A stretch of DNA of 64,000 bases, from the NCBI GenBank assembly GCA_030549335.1, contig CM060194.1, forward strand, positions 18,416,171-18,480,170, written 5' to 3'. The stretch is from Pontederia crassipes (taxonomy: Eukaryota; Streptophyta; Magnoliopsida; Commelinales; Pontederiaceae). Positions 46,094 through 58,699 of the stretch are shown piece after piece (positions within the stretch are counted from its first letter, which is position 1; each line of letters opens with the position of its first letter). Below the pieces are notes generated by a model. That model was not told where the DNA came from, searched no databases, and saw only the letters and a program-made list of their open reading frames with translations. A program made the position numbers and the translations under genes.

Positions 46094-46849
46094 TTTTTTA
46101 AGATTTCTTATTATTGTATTATGGGGTCATTCGATTGAAAAATAAATTAGTGTGTAATGTATTATTCCATAAGATATGCTATATATAGGAATAAAATAAA
46201 TTATTTTTTATATTTGGCACAAAAAGTTACTTGCAATTACTAGCTAATAGAAGGTAGAACTATTTAATTTAGATTAAATGTCGTTTGACAAGGTTGTTTA
46301 CTGTTGTAGTAGCCAAAACATTACATTATTTTATCGAAACCAAGAGAATACTTTTTCTATACTAATACGAGGATTGATCATAATTTTGTGTTTAATTGAA
46401 AAAGTTGTTTTATGTGTATTTGAAGAAGGCTTATTAGCACAGAGTAAAAAAAATTAATTACTTGCCCTTTTATCATTTTGTGGTCTTTGATTGGATTAAC
46501 TATTCTTGCGGTCCCTATCTCGAGAAGGTTGAAGAATAAGGTATGAGTTTGGTATCCACAAGATTAGTTAAAACTACAATTCTACATCTTGGATGGAATT
46601 GCTAATTCTGTGTAGTAGATTAAATAAATAATAAGTTAAATATTGTGACTCATTTTTTTACTTATTCAATAAATCAATTATTTAGTAACTAAATAGAAAA
46701 TAAGAATAAACAATCATATACACAGAATAACTTTTTATAAAAAGTAATACTAAACAAATTTTCAATCAAATGATCATTAATAAATACAAAATATCTAAGG
46801 TTGCGTTATTGCCATTCAAAATTATTTAACAATGCCGATTGTGATATTT
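46060..46849. other. AT-rich intergenic DNA
   Basis: An (AT)n microsatellite at 46061-46090 is followed by AT-rich DNA without an open frame. A stretch at 46125-46250 resembles MITE arms but has no defined ends. Confidence 0.45.
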
Positions 46850-47012
46850 TAGAAAGATTGTCACTTATTAAATTATCGACGATGTACATTATTTTAATTA
46901 ATATAAATAAATAATATATTTGACAATCTATATTAATTATTTATAATAAAGTAAAGATATATGAGTTAATGTATATTTTTACCAATATATCCATAATCAA
47001 AACAAGTACATT

Positions 47013-47043
<31 letters not shown>

Positions 47044-47400
47044 TTGAACTCCGTAAACTTAAATCACAAAAACATATTTTCACTCATAAAATTAAAATCT
47101 GTAAATAATTAGTATATTTTTTATAAAAATATGATAAAAATATATTTATAATAGTTAACTAAGATCTATTTGATTAAATTTATAATTTATTTAATTACTT
47201 TCATAATTTATTTAAATGAAAGTTCAATGGACAAATGTGAAAAGTGAAGTTAAAAATATTGTAACTTAAGTGACAATTTGAATTACCACTTGTGAATTGA
47301 TTCAAATTATTTATTTACATATCACAATTGAATAGGATAATATGGTGGACTTAAGTAATTGTACACAATATTACCTAATAATTTATAAATATTAGACGTA
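46850..47400 (-). repeat. Dispersed AT-rich repeat, copy B (inverted)
   Basis: The reverse complement matches copy A at 17920-18500 over most of its length. It has its own (AT)n insertion at 47012-47034 within the shared sequence. Confidence 0.75.
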
Positions 47401-48979
47401 GAGAAAGGTCACAAATGAAAATGAATTACTTGAGAGTTCGGTCACCACAAATAATTAAATTATAAAATAAAGTTGAAGGACAAAATTAAAAATAATAAAG
47501 TTAGAAAATATTTAATGAGATTTAGTCAAATATCGTTAGTCAATTAGTTCACAGTAACACATTTGAGACAAATACTCCCAACTTTTTAGGAATTTTCTTT
47601 TTCTATTCGACTTGTGATTTTTTTTTCTTTCTTTCTTTTGAGAAAATATAAACGATCCCCAATATATATATATATATATATATATAACTTTGGGCTCCGG
47701 AAACGAAGGATCAGATGAGAGTCTCTCGGGCGGGGCCACTGCACTGCTAGCGACTGAAACGTAACGAGCGGTCTAATCTCATGGTCATGGGAGGACCCCA
47801 CAACACCGAATCCAACATCACCTACGATAGATAGATCATATTGGATGGAGGCCGCACGGACACCATGTCCCCAGTATAACTACTCCTTGTTCCATTGTCT
47901 CTCAGCTTGAGTGGCTGTGTAGTCGACTGTAAATAAAATATTGCATATCCTAATTTCTCAACCACTACCAAAATTTATCCACAACCAGAATTAAGATGGA
48001 GTTGATTCGTTTTGACAACGGAATCGGGAATTGGTTTCACCCAGCTCCGTTAAATACAGTCAAAGAAATTAGAGTCACGCGAGGCTTCGATTCTAACTTT
48101 TTGATGAAATTAAAGCACTGTAGTAAAATCGTAATTTTTTTTCTTAATGTCATGTTTTTTATTTGGTTTTTTTTTCTTTTCTTATTTTCTCTCTCTCACA
48201 CTTGCTCTTATAAAATAATTTTTTTATATTATATAAAATATTTATAATAAATAATTAATATAATATTATTTATGACTTATTATTTTATTAAAATTTTAAT
48301 ATTTTTTAATTATAATTAATTTATAAAAATGTTTTTTGGTATTTGAATACTATCTTTTTAACAAAAAAATTTAATTTATAATTTTAATTTTATTAATAAT
48401 AAAATATACCTCATAATTATAACAATTATTTTTAATTCAAAACTCATAAAATATTCATCAAATCACATCAACTTCATAGTTCCTCATCATTACGTTCCAC
48501 TCCATCCAAACACCTCGAACTAATATATCAATTCAATTATTCACTGAGAACTTAAGATGAACTATGGTTTCAGTTCCAAATGCATCCTAAGTGTTTCTCG
48601 CAATATTTTGAATTCGAGTGAATGTAAATTTTTTTATTGGGAGTCACTGTCAAATATGTAATGCGGAATGACCTAATCAGTTTAGTTAGATCCAAATACG
48701 TCATAAGAAGTGCTTCGAATCACTGTTATTTGCCTCGTAAATTTTTGTTTGATGTTTAACAAAAAGGTGTAACGAGGAATGAATAAAAATGTGATTTAGA
48801 TATTAAAATACATATTTTAAACCTAAAAATTAAACTATTGAGTTCACCAAATAATATAGGTGTAACAATGTGTTCTTTAGCATCACGTGAATTAGATCAT
48901 TAGCAACAATTTTCAAATATCGGAGTCTAACTAAAAAAAGAATAACTATTAAAAGAATTCAACTAACAACTCAGATTTC
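47401..48979. other. AT-rich intergenic DNA, no gene seen
   Basis: It contains an (AT)n run at 47661-47687 and a less AT-rich stretch at 47690-47880. A possible MITE fragment lies at 47996-48530, ending in a CATCCAAACACC-type phrase. The 83-codon frame at 47996 ends in homopolymer-encoded Phe/Leu and is not convincing. Confidence 0.45.
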
Positions 48980-48982
48980 TCG

Positions 48983-50620
48983 CACTACAAGAAAATTGCC
49001 ATTTTCCGATGGGTAATTTCCGACGGTTTGAAATCTGTCGCAATTTGCGACGGTTCAATTTCTGATGGATTTTCCGACGGTTACGACCGTCGAAAATGAA
49101 AATAATAAATTTTATAATTTATTATATTATTATTTTATTTTTTGACGGTTAGGAACGTCGATATTTCCGACGGATATCCATCCGTCGCAATTTTCGACGG
49201 ATTTTTTGACGGTTACAACCGTCGGAAAGGAAAATAATAAATTTTATAATTTATTATATTATTATTTTATTTTGCGACGGTTAGGAACGTCGATATTTCT
49301 GACGGATACCCATCCGTCGCAATTTGCGATGGATTTTCCGATGGTTACGACCGTCGGAAAGGAAAATAATAAATTATATAATTTGTTATATTATTATTTA
49401 ATTTTTCGACGATTAGGAACGTCGATATTTTCGACGGATATCCATCCGTCGCAATTTTCGACGGTCGTAATCGTCGGTAAATGTATAATAATATCATATA
49501 GGAGTATTTTATTAATATAACTAGCGACGGCACAAACCGTCATAATTACCGACGGTTTCGACCGTCGGTAACGATTACCGACGATACAAATCGTCGGTAA
49601 AATAAAAAATAAATATTATATATAACTAAATATATTTTTGACGGTCACAACCGTCGGTAACTTTAAAAATAGTTAATATTTACATTTTCGACGGCCATAG
49701 CCGTCGGTAATTAAAATTTCATTATCCCGCTTTTTGTTTTTTTTTCTTTTCCCACTTTTTCTTTCCCCTTATATATAATTCCTCTCTCCTTCCTCTCTCT
49801 CTCCCTCCTCTCCTCTCTCTCTCCCTCTCCCGGCCCGCACCGGACCCTCCCCCGCACCGCACCGGACGCCGGCGATCCTCTCCTGCACTGGCGATCCTCT
49901 CTCGCACCGACGTCTCTCTCTCTCGCTCTCTCTGGCCGGAGGCCGCTGGCGGCCGGATCTGGCCCCAACGGCCGGATCTCGCCGCTGGCGGCCGAATCCG
50001 GCCGCTGGGGCCGGATCTGGCCCCAACGGCCGGATCTCGCCGCTGGCGGCCGGATCCGGCCTCCAGCGGCCGGATCGATTGCCTGGCGGCCGGATCCGGC
50101 CTCCAGCGGCCGGATCGGCCGCCGAGCGTTCGGATCGGCTGCCGGGCGTTCGGATCCGAACTCCAGCAGTCGGATCGGCCGCTGGGCGTTCGGATCCGGC
50201 CGCCGGCCGCTGGTCGGCTATTTTTTTTTAAATTATAAAAATTCTTGCGACGGTCTTGACCGTCGAAACTTCGACGGTCGCCCGACGGCCATCGAGATTT
50301 TCGACAGTAGCAACCGTCGATATTTGCGTCGGTCAACGAAACCGTCGAAAGTTTTGTCGACAGCCGGAAATATCGGCGGTCGTGACCCTCCGAAGTTTTG
50401 ATGGTTTTGTGACACGACTGTCAAAAATCCGTCAAAATTTCAAAAAATCCGTCGAAATTTTTGGCGGTTCCTTTCAAACTATCGGAAATTGATTTGCGAC
50501 GATCGTTTTTCGGACGTGCCGATTTCCGTCGAAAAAGCCGTCGAAAACGGTGTTTCCGACGATTTTTGGGGAAATTACTGACGATTTCGACCGTCGGTAA
50601 TCCCCAATTTTCTTATAGTG
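48983..50620. mobile_element. Non-autonomous CACTA element, 1.64 kb
   Basis: The ends CACTACAAGAAAATTG and CAATTTTCTTATAGTG are near-perfect inverted repeats, and both sides carry the TCG duplication (48980-48982 and 50621-50623). The subterminal parts hold many CGACGGT..ACCGTCG hairpin motifs separated by AATAATAAATT-like spacers. The left part has three to four tandem units of about 120 bp. The centre (about 49770-50220) is very GC-rich, with CGGATC(C/T)GGCC(G/C)C repeats and an AT-rich TATATATAA upstream of it. It may be captured DNA. No transposase is encoded. Long frames in the centre are compositional. Confidence 0.92.
49000..49475. repeat. Tandem hairpin repeats in CACTA left arm
   Basis: About four copies of a roughly 120-bp unit: a GACGGATA(T/C)CCATCCGTCG hairpin, a GACGGTTACGACCGTCG hairpin, then an AAAATAATAAATT spacer and a GACGGTTAGGAACGTCG motif. 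Confidence 0.8.
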
Positions 50621-50623
50621 TCG

Positions 50624-52476
50624 AGTCACTCCAACTACAAAAGAAATGGTACAATGAGAAAGCATTAATGTGCGTACTTAAAATTCCAAAAGACAAAAAA
50701 TGAGAATCGAGCTACAAAACTTGGGCCAACCTTTATATATATACGAGAATTATGTTTTATTATACTTTATTTTGTTAATAGTAAATTTTTTGACAATGAT
50801 CTTATTTGTGCCTGGATGTTTCCCTCTTATTTTTACATTTATCCTTTTTTGTTATTCGTCTACATCGTATGATTTTCAATGTTCCATTCACAACAAAAAT
50901 ATTTAGAAATAGTCAAGTAGGAAATAATTGAGAAAAAAATAATTTTAATGAACAGGTCAAGGTAGTCCTCTTGGCTGTGTTTGCCTTGGAAACTAGGAAC
51001 CAAAGGCAGCCTTAGCTCTCATAAATTCTGCCAAATATAGTGTAAAAAAATGTAATGATGACGGGAAACATGGTTATGATGAAATCACGAGCTTTCCAAT
51101 CCGTCCTAGAACCTAAGTTCTTGCCTGATTTTAGTCAGCAACTATTGTTTTCCTTTTTTTTTGAGGTTAACATTTTTTAAATATCTTTTTGAAGGTAAAA
51201 ATTGTAACTAACTTATAATTATTTTATATAAAATATAAATGTGATTGAATAGTACAATACTACACTAAATTATTTTTTATATGTATTATTTTTAATATTA
51301 ATTTTGGTTAATTCATATTTTATATTATTTCTTTTTTAATTTAACTTTTATTATATTAATTATAAAAATATATTATATTAAATATGAAAACATTTTATAA
51401 TTAATACAACAAAATAATCTTCATAAAATAATAAAATATATTTTTGCTTCTCGTTTATATCCAAACACCTATTACAATTTATTTATCAAATTAACTTCAT
51501 AGTTCTTCATCATTATATTTCTCATTCGAATACCAAATCAGAATATTTGTCTAATCGATTAGTTCTAAAAAACTAAGAAGAACTCGAGTTCTTACATCCA
51601 AAACAACCCTTGTGACTTGAGAGTTTACGTTCTCAATCATGATTTCTTCATCCTTGAGAAGCCTATTCTTCTCTTCTTCGCATCATGCACAAATTCTCTT
51701 CTTTCCGACTTTGAAATGATGATTTTCTTGAGATGCTCTGAGTTCTATTTATAGATTTTGACGATCCAAAGTGATATGATCATTTGAAACAAATCAAATT
51801 TGTCTTAAAATTTTCATTCAAGTCAACCAAGTAGGAATTACGCCCATAAATATGATTCATGGATGTGAGTTCCTTTCTATCCATGCTTATGAATGAACTT
51901 CAAAGTCCATATTTTTTTATATTTTATGAAATGTTGAAAGTTTATTATGAACATCTTGTTCATGGCCATAAAAAAACTTTTCATGGTTCTTAAACTTTCA
52001 AGCTTGTCCCGAACATGATTTTTTAAAATTAGTTTGATATAATTAAATTTATTATTTATTTTAAATATTATTTTTCTTGTTCTTGAATCAAATCAAAATA
52101 AAACGTTGTAAGCACTTCAAAAGATAAATTTAAAAAATGTAATCAAACTAAGACAAAGTAAGCTAATGTATCCCTAATATGAACAATCAATTGCAATGAA
52201 ATAATGCATGAATTTTTCATGCATTAATGATTATTAGAATTTCAATAGCCTAGACTTTATTTAAGTTCTATATAATTAATATTACAAAGTTAAACTGAAA
52301 AAGGAAATTATTATCATTTTTAATTAACAAATAACTTCTAAAAAGTCACATAAAAATGAAAGCAAAAATAAAAGAAAAAACGAACCAACTTGGTGCCAAT
52401 AAATGAGAACAAAGGGTCACATGACTCTTTGACCAAAATTTTAATTATGGTCATCATTATATTTTGTTAAGAGATG
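50624..52476. other. AT-rich intergenic DNA, no gene seen
   Basis: Short frames only. The 68-codon frame at 50700 is hydrophobic from its AT-rich base composition. A stretch near 51460-51550 resembles 48430-48530 (CCAAACACC and TTCATAGTTC(C/T)TCATCATTA), a weak dispersed repeat. Confidence 0.45.
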
Positions 52477-53500
52477 TGTAACACACCAAGATTTTTTAAA
52501 TTTGATTGAAGTGATAAATAAAATATTTATTTATTTAATTTTAATTTTTTAAAAATAAAAGGATAATTAGAGTTAAAATAAAAATATGAAGTTAATTATG
52601 GATAATAGTTGAATAGAAGAAGAGAAAGGAAAAATGAAGAAGATAAAATAACTAAATATAGTTATGGATACAATTCAAAATTAAATTTGAAGGATATTTA
52701 ACATCTGATTTCAGATTATGATCTAAACCCACCTTAAATCAATTTTCTCTCTTATAAATAAATCCCTTTACCCATCCATCCCCTCTATCCACGAAACTTA
52801 TTTTTCTTTCAATTTTGACCCTTTTTTCTCGATCTTCACTATGCATGCGCAGCACAAGTCATCTCTTCGTGGTTGACTTCTCTGTCAAAGAACGCCAAAG
52901 ATGCCACCAGAAGCCGAGGAACACTAAAAAAGTCTTGTCAATTTTGGGTTGCATATGTTTTTGCTTGAGACAGTGCATGTAGATTTCAGGTTCACTTTTG
53001 CATATAATATCTTAATAGAATAAATATGAGAAAGAATGATGAAAGTATAGATTATGTACTCATATGGGTCATGAATAGTTGACATTGAATTTTGTGTCAA
53101 AAGAATATGTAGATTAGTGAGAAATTATTGACGAAGTTTTGGAAAAAAACTATGTCAGAATTTCGTAGCGCCGAAACCTGACCCATGCTAAGGTCCAAGT
53201 TCTTCAGCAGATTATGAAATCGGATACGATTGTGTACGAATCTGCCCCAAATTAGGACATAACCTATCATGGACTGTAGAGAACCCGACTTGTATTCCTC
53301 CTCGACGATATACGAGTGTTCAACAATAGTTGAATCAACTTAGCCCAAGTTCCGATGTCAAGAAAGACAATTTTGTGTCTCGGTTACAATGGGCCCAAGC
53401 CCCACCTTAAACTTGACATAGGTTTCATTGATGAAAAGCTATGGATAATTGTAGAACATGCACATATGAAGTAACTTGGCCCGGGTTTGCCTATACTCAA
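52477..53500 (+). mobile_element. Possible LTR fragment of a gypsy-type element
   Basis: It starts TGTAACACACCAAG, like many gypsy LTRs. A TATAAATA box at 52753-52760 is followed by a CT-rich leader-like stretch. No right boundary, primer site or target duplication was found, so this is tentative. Confidence 0.3.
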
Positions 53501-53532
53501 TTCGGATTATGTTGATTTTTCTGAACAAATTT

Positions 53533-53638
53533 TTATTTAATTGTGTTCTTATCAAATTACCTTTTTAGCTCTATAGCATTTTATGTTATTTAATTGTGTT
53601 CTTATCAAATTACCTTTTTAGCTCTATAGCATTTTATG
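53533..53638 (+). repeat. 53-bp perfect tandem duplication
   Basis: Two identical units beginning TTATTTAATTGTGTTCTTAT lie directly before the CAC microsatellite. Confidence 0.9.
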
Positions 53639-53658
53639 CTAAACTGAAAAGGGGATCA

Positions 53659-53806
53659 CACCACCACCACCACCACCACCACCACCACCACCACCACCAC
53701 CACCACCACCACCACCACCACCACCACCACCACCACCACCACCACCACCACGACTACTACTACTACCACCACTACTACCACTACTACCACTACTACCACT
53801 ACTACA
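53659..53806. repeat. (CAC)31 microsatellite with TAC/CAC compound tail
   Basis: Thirty-one uninterrupted CAC triplets (53659-53751) are followed by a mixed TAC/CAC/TACTAC tract. One open frame across it would encode 31 histidines and then Tyr/His. Its flanks match no gene, so it is treated as a simple repeat. Confidence 0.9.
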
Positions 53807-54196
53807 TACATTCAAGAAACTTGGAGCTTCTGACTAATTCATGGTGAAGAGCCTAAATGCTTAAACATCTCTTAATTGTGGTCACTCTAGGTTTTGATCC
53901 GGACTTTTCCTCATTATAGAGTTCGATTCGTTAGTTATGTCAGCCAATTGGTGTGATTCATAATTTTAATATAGAACTCATATGTGAAAATTTAACACTA
54001 ACTAGATAACTAGCCTGTAATAAAAAATTAACCCTCTATTCATTTAAAGTAATATACACCTAATTTGTTTTTGCAAATCATTATTTAAATCAATCAAATT
54101 TTATAAATCATTTTCTATGTCGTTCAATATTTGAAAATAATGTTTTAAAGTGCTTATATTTTTATTCAAGCCAGTCGACTAATCAATTACATCAAT
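53807..54196. other. AT-rich intergenic DNA
   Basis: No gene or repeat structure is seen. Confidence 0.45.
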
Positions 54197-54206
54197 ATTC
54201 GGATTA

Positions 54207-55528
54207 AGGTTGGCACCCGACCCTATTTGGGGCGGGTAATGTGTCCTCCACCCCGATCTTCACGGACCCTCGAATCCCTATGGGAACTTCGATTCCTCAA
54301 CTTTTTAGGTGATAAATGTATAAAAAAAAAAGATACTCAATATTTATGCCATATTTATAATATATATAATTAAACATTAGAAAAATATATGAACAATTTA
54401 ACAAAATTAATTTACAAGTTCCACAACAATATTAAAAATAGCAAAAAATATCGATCACCTATGTTAAAAAAATAGGAAAAAAAACAAGTGATTCAACCAC
54501 CTTTGTGCATAGAGGTGATGCACATAGATGGCCGCCCATAGTTGTGGAGGACCGGAGGTCGACGCACCTTTGCCGGCTAGCCATCGTCGCAAGTGCCACC
54601 CTCCTCCTACATCTTGTCGTTGTCGCGAGTGCTGCATGTGCACAGAGGTGGAGGTCATGGAGGTTGAAGCATCATGTGCAGTCATCCATCATCATGAGTA
54701 TCATCCTCCTTGCTAGCGACGAATGTGGAAGTCGCCGCCTGACGTCATGGAGTTCGAAGGCCGCCGAAGTCATGGAGGTCAAAGCCGACCCAAGCACCTC
54801 CCTCCTCTAGTGAGCATCGCTGTCTCCCTCCTCCAACGAGCTTCCTTGTCGTCCTCCTCGTTGGCGCCAACCTCCAGTAGATAACATCACCGTCTCCTTT
54901 CATGATGTCGATGTCCTCACCACCCTCCTCCAACGAGTGTTGCTGCGCAGTTGCAGCTAGTGTCATTGCCCTCCTCCAGCGAGCATCGTTGTTGTCCTTC
55001 ATGATGTCCTCACCACCCTCCTTTAGCGAGTGTCACCGCATTCCTCTAGCGACGTCGACATAATCCGTCATGAGGTCCTTATTTCCCTCCTTATTGGGAG
55101 TGGGGATGCTTAGCCATCTTTGCTAAAAAACAACATCGTGGAGGTCGTAGTGTCGTTGTTTCCCCCCTCGTCGCCCAAGAGATGATCGATGTCATGGAAG
55201 AAAGATTAGTGATATTATGGTTAGGAGCAAAGACTAGAGTTTCTGATCTATATATGGACGGTTGAGATTTAGTACATGTGATTTGATGATTGATTATTAT
55301 AATAAACAAAATATATAATTAAGATGTGGAAATTTGGGGACCGTGGGGCGAGGGCAATCTACCCCGCCTCTGATTCTAGAAGGAGGGTGTGGGGGTAGTT
55401 TGCCTCCCATCCCCAACCTCGCAAGGGAAAATTTCCCCAAAAGCGGGGCCTCAATCAGGATTACCCACGGGGCCCCGCGTGGGCCGGGGGGGTGCGGGGG
55501 CGGGGGAGGGGTGTTATTGCCATCCCTA
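54207..55528. mobile_element. Foldback / Mutator-like element with GGGATGGCAA-type ends
   Basis: The right end is ATTGCCATCCCTA and the left AGGTTGGCACCCGACCC, diverged inverted repeats of a common plant end type rich in GGGGCGGGG. Both flanks carry ATTCGGATTA (54197-54206 and 55529-55538), a 9-10 bp duplication. The outer arms are G/C-rich. The interior (about 54480-55230) contains degenerate units such as CCTCCTCCAACGAG and a region open on both strands. No transposase is seen, so it is non-autonomous and probably carries captured or amplified DNA. Confidence 0.75.
54800..55090. repeat. Degenerate CCTCC(T/A)CCA(A/G)CGAG tandem units
   Basis: At least six copies of a CCTCCTCCA(A/G)CGAG(C/T)(A/G/T)T core, 40-60 bp apart, lie within the foldback interior. 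They are linked by GTCCTCACCACC or GATGTC phrases. Confidence 0.6.
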
Positions 55529-56229
55529 ATTCGGATTACCAAACACTTACACATATATCATTTCATCTATCTTGAACAATAATATTACATTTAATTTTTT
55601 AATTATATTTTTATAGAAAATAACTTATATAAAGTGTATTCTTTTATATTAAATTTTTGATGACTTTTCAATAATAAAAGAATTCTCAAAAATTTTTTTG
55701 CGTTATACTTCATATAGGCACCACATGGTATAGTTTAAAAAGTGGAGCAATGCTCTCTCACTCACGCAAGATGGAAATCTGGAAACCCCCTAATCTCCCT
55801 GCACCTACCTACTTATCCTCCTCCACCATGCCCCACATTAACTCCACCCACACAATACACCAACTCTGGCACTAACCCCCTCAACCTACAAATTGACACC
55901 ATCACATGGGACCGCTTCATGGTTGGATGTTGTCCATGCGCGCAGTTTGATCGTGCAGATCTCTCCATGACAGTGGACGTGTCTTCAAGCCTTCGTCACA
56001 GATGCGGTTGACGTTCCTCTGGATGATGTTGAAGGACAGCCTATTGAGCTCTCTAAAAGTCTCATGGACGCTTCTTGGACAGCATGTCGGAGATTAGAGC
56101 ACTTTGTGCCGAACTCTCAGGATCTGGGGGCTCAACTGACCAATTCATATTCATGAGCTGGGTAACACATATCTGAAATATATTTTCTATAATCGAGATG
56201 ATAGGATATAGGTTGTCACGCATCCTCCT

Positions 56230-57485
56230 GTGAGCTTCAATGGACTCCTCCTCCTCGTTAGCCAATGCAAGTCATACTTCTATCCATTGGAGGACCGTCT
56301 GGCAACCTTACCCATATGGATAAAACTTCCTGGCCTCATGTCTGAACTAAAGAACCCCACCTCTATCTGACGTATTTGCGGCCTACTTCGAAACACCCCT
56401 TCAACTGGATGAGCAAGTAATCACAACATTTACGATCAGATACACGTTGAGTTGGACATCACTCGGCCTGTCAAACATTGACTTGGGTTAACTTGCTGGA
56501 CACTTTTCTTGTGAGCTTTGTACGAAAATATCCTTTTTTTCAAGTGTGGAATCATGGGAAGCTGTTCAAGCAATGTCTGTTCTTCATAGTGGGATCCTCC
56601 TTTTTGGGCCCTAGATGCAGGCGGTTGTCCATCGATGGTGGCCCTTGCAATCTTTGAGACAAAACTAGGTGTGACATGGTGATGGCTGGTCCATTGCAAC
56701 ATCGTTGAAATGTTGAACTGACAATGCTCGACAGGGTTCACAATTCTGAACTAATGCAAACTTCCAACTCTTTTCAGGTTTTGTCCTCGGTCGTTGACCA
56801 ACAACTGATTTTGGATGCGGGATTCGCCAACAATGATGCTTGGGCACGTGATGATATGGGCGACCTGATGGCTACTTCTGTTGCCCTAATGGCTAGCACA
56901 CAGAGGACGCAGACCATGTGACTCCTTCATCACCTCCACCTGTCAAGAATTGCAACATCTTCATGCACATGGCCCCTTGCGTGACTTACCCCAGTCGACA
57001 GACCCAATGACTACTTCATCGCTCATGCATCTCCATATGCACGTCTCCCTGGATCGAGCGTGCTGGCACTCTGTTGGATGATTCGCCGCTATCCATGCCA
57101 AATATTGGATGCCTTACAACTCTCCCACACAGAAAACACCTTGATAATACCTTCATCCCGCTCCTTCGCCCCTCACATTCCACAATCCCCTCTTCAGAAA
57201 GCTACCCCTATCATCGTGCTTCCCCTCGCTCCCTCATCTTGTCTCTCTTCACCCCTCCTCCCCTCAAGGTTGATTAGGACTTGTTCGCCTCCTTCGGCCC
57301 CAAACCCACAGGAAATCCACAGCCCCGTGGATCACGACAAACTCGCCAGCGATGTTCTCCACCGATTTACTATTACTGTCGAGGTTGCTTCCATGGACAC
57401 TGACTTGTATGAGGAGATAGAAGTGGCACAACCACCAATCAGATCGGAGATGAAGTTCACTAAAACTTGCAAGCTACCTGGATCC
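56230..57485 (+). pseudogene. LINE ORF1 remnant (DUF4283-like)
   Basis: Fragments in two frames show the plant LINE ORF1 pattern: LATLPIWIKLPGLMSEL near 56310, then HVELDITRPVK near 56450, and a YENILFFKCGIMGS knuckle-like piece near 56520. Other landmarks of the family, which binds element RNA, are not recognisable. A later open frame (57060-57488, 142 codons) is Pro/Ser-rich and could be the ORF1 tail. The remnant is not functional. Confidence 0.6.
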
Positions 57486-57589
57486 TAGCTACCCTTTGCT
57501 ACAACACAAAGGGGAAAAAAAATCAGAAATCCAAAGGTAAGAAAGCTCAGATTAAGCTTATTACTAACGACTGTCATCCTTTGCAGGAC

Positions 57590-58330
57590 CGGCGAGCCAA
57601 CCATGCTAGCCTTAATCTCAATCATGAGGTTGGTTACCAAGAACTATCAGGGAGCTTTTCGCAGCAAGGTCCGGGAGCATCTATTCAACATCATCAGGCA
57701 CGATCAACTGGATATCCTCGTTCTTTTGAAAACACACACTTGTCCCTCACGTTCAAAGTAGGCAATTTTCCACCTCGGCCCAAATGGGCAGGGTATCTTC
57801 GAGCTGGGTTCTGGGCTCTCTAGAGGCATTCTCATTTCTTGGCGCGATGAGGACACAAAGGTACCAGTAGTAGGCCACACCCTCAATTTCTACATGCCAT
57901 CATAACTTTCGAAAACTTTTCATTTCTCCTCACTTGCATGTATGCAAGCACTAACCCAAGTCTCAAGAATGGCTTTCGACGTTGACTCTCGACTCTAAGC
58001 CTCGATGATGTCCTCTAGATGGTCATCGAGGATTTCAATTCCATCACCTTCCCTATTGAGAAACTTGAAGGTAAACTTTTCGCGTACAAAAAATTTGTCT
58101 AATCACTAATTAGCCTCGTATCTCATTATACTTGTTGTAACAACCATACTAGCATAGCTAGAATAAAGTGAATACTAGACCATGTCCTCATTAACTCTCA
58201 TTAGTTTTCATTTCTCTACTATGTCTCTTAATAGTCTTATTCATTACTGTTTTGATCATTCTCCTACTAGTTGAAACAAATAAAAATAGGAAGAAAATCA
58301 AGTCTTTAAATTTCTACACTTTTGGCTCGA
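57590..58330 (+). pseudogene. LINE apurinic endonuclease-like remnant
   Basis: One frame near 57610 reads KNYQGAFRSKVREHLFNI and then DQLDILVLLKTHT. This is the start of the plant LINE endonuclease, with the KTHT segment in place of the usual catalytic ET(R/K). Later parts (FELGSGLSRGILISW near 57800, and a MYAS-type strand near 57950) follow in shifted frames. The catalytic glutamate appears lost. In active LINEs this domain nicks the target. Confidence 0.65.
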
Positions 58331-58699
58331 ATATGAGGAGCCACACCACATGATTAGACAGATATGAGATTCTCACTACACAAGCCTACTAGACAATAAC
58401 TTGCTTACCCTAATATCCTTATATTAGAAGGCTCCATCAAATCACCTTGAAATGGTGGAGCAAGTCTCACATGAAATGGTTAGAACATTGACGATAAAAA
58501 CTCTAGGTTTTTCTATCTCACAACATAAGTAGACACTATAGGAACCTTATCACCAATCTCATTAGCACGAATGATTTTGCCACCTTAGTCACATATGAAT
58601 CTCATATTCGATCAATCCTTTTTCCATCATTACATCGAGCTCTAGAAACCTTATAATGGTATCTCCTTAGGAGACTGGCCAGACCTTCCTTATATCTTT

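Noticed and set aside
49722..50336. 204-codon Arg/Gly-rich frame in the CACTA element
   Set aside because: It is made of CGGATCCGGCC repeats and hairpin motifs, with no family match.
53596..53847. Polyhistidine protein
   Set aside because: The frame exists only because of the CAC microsatellite. There is no plausible gene around it.
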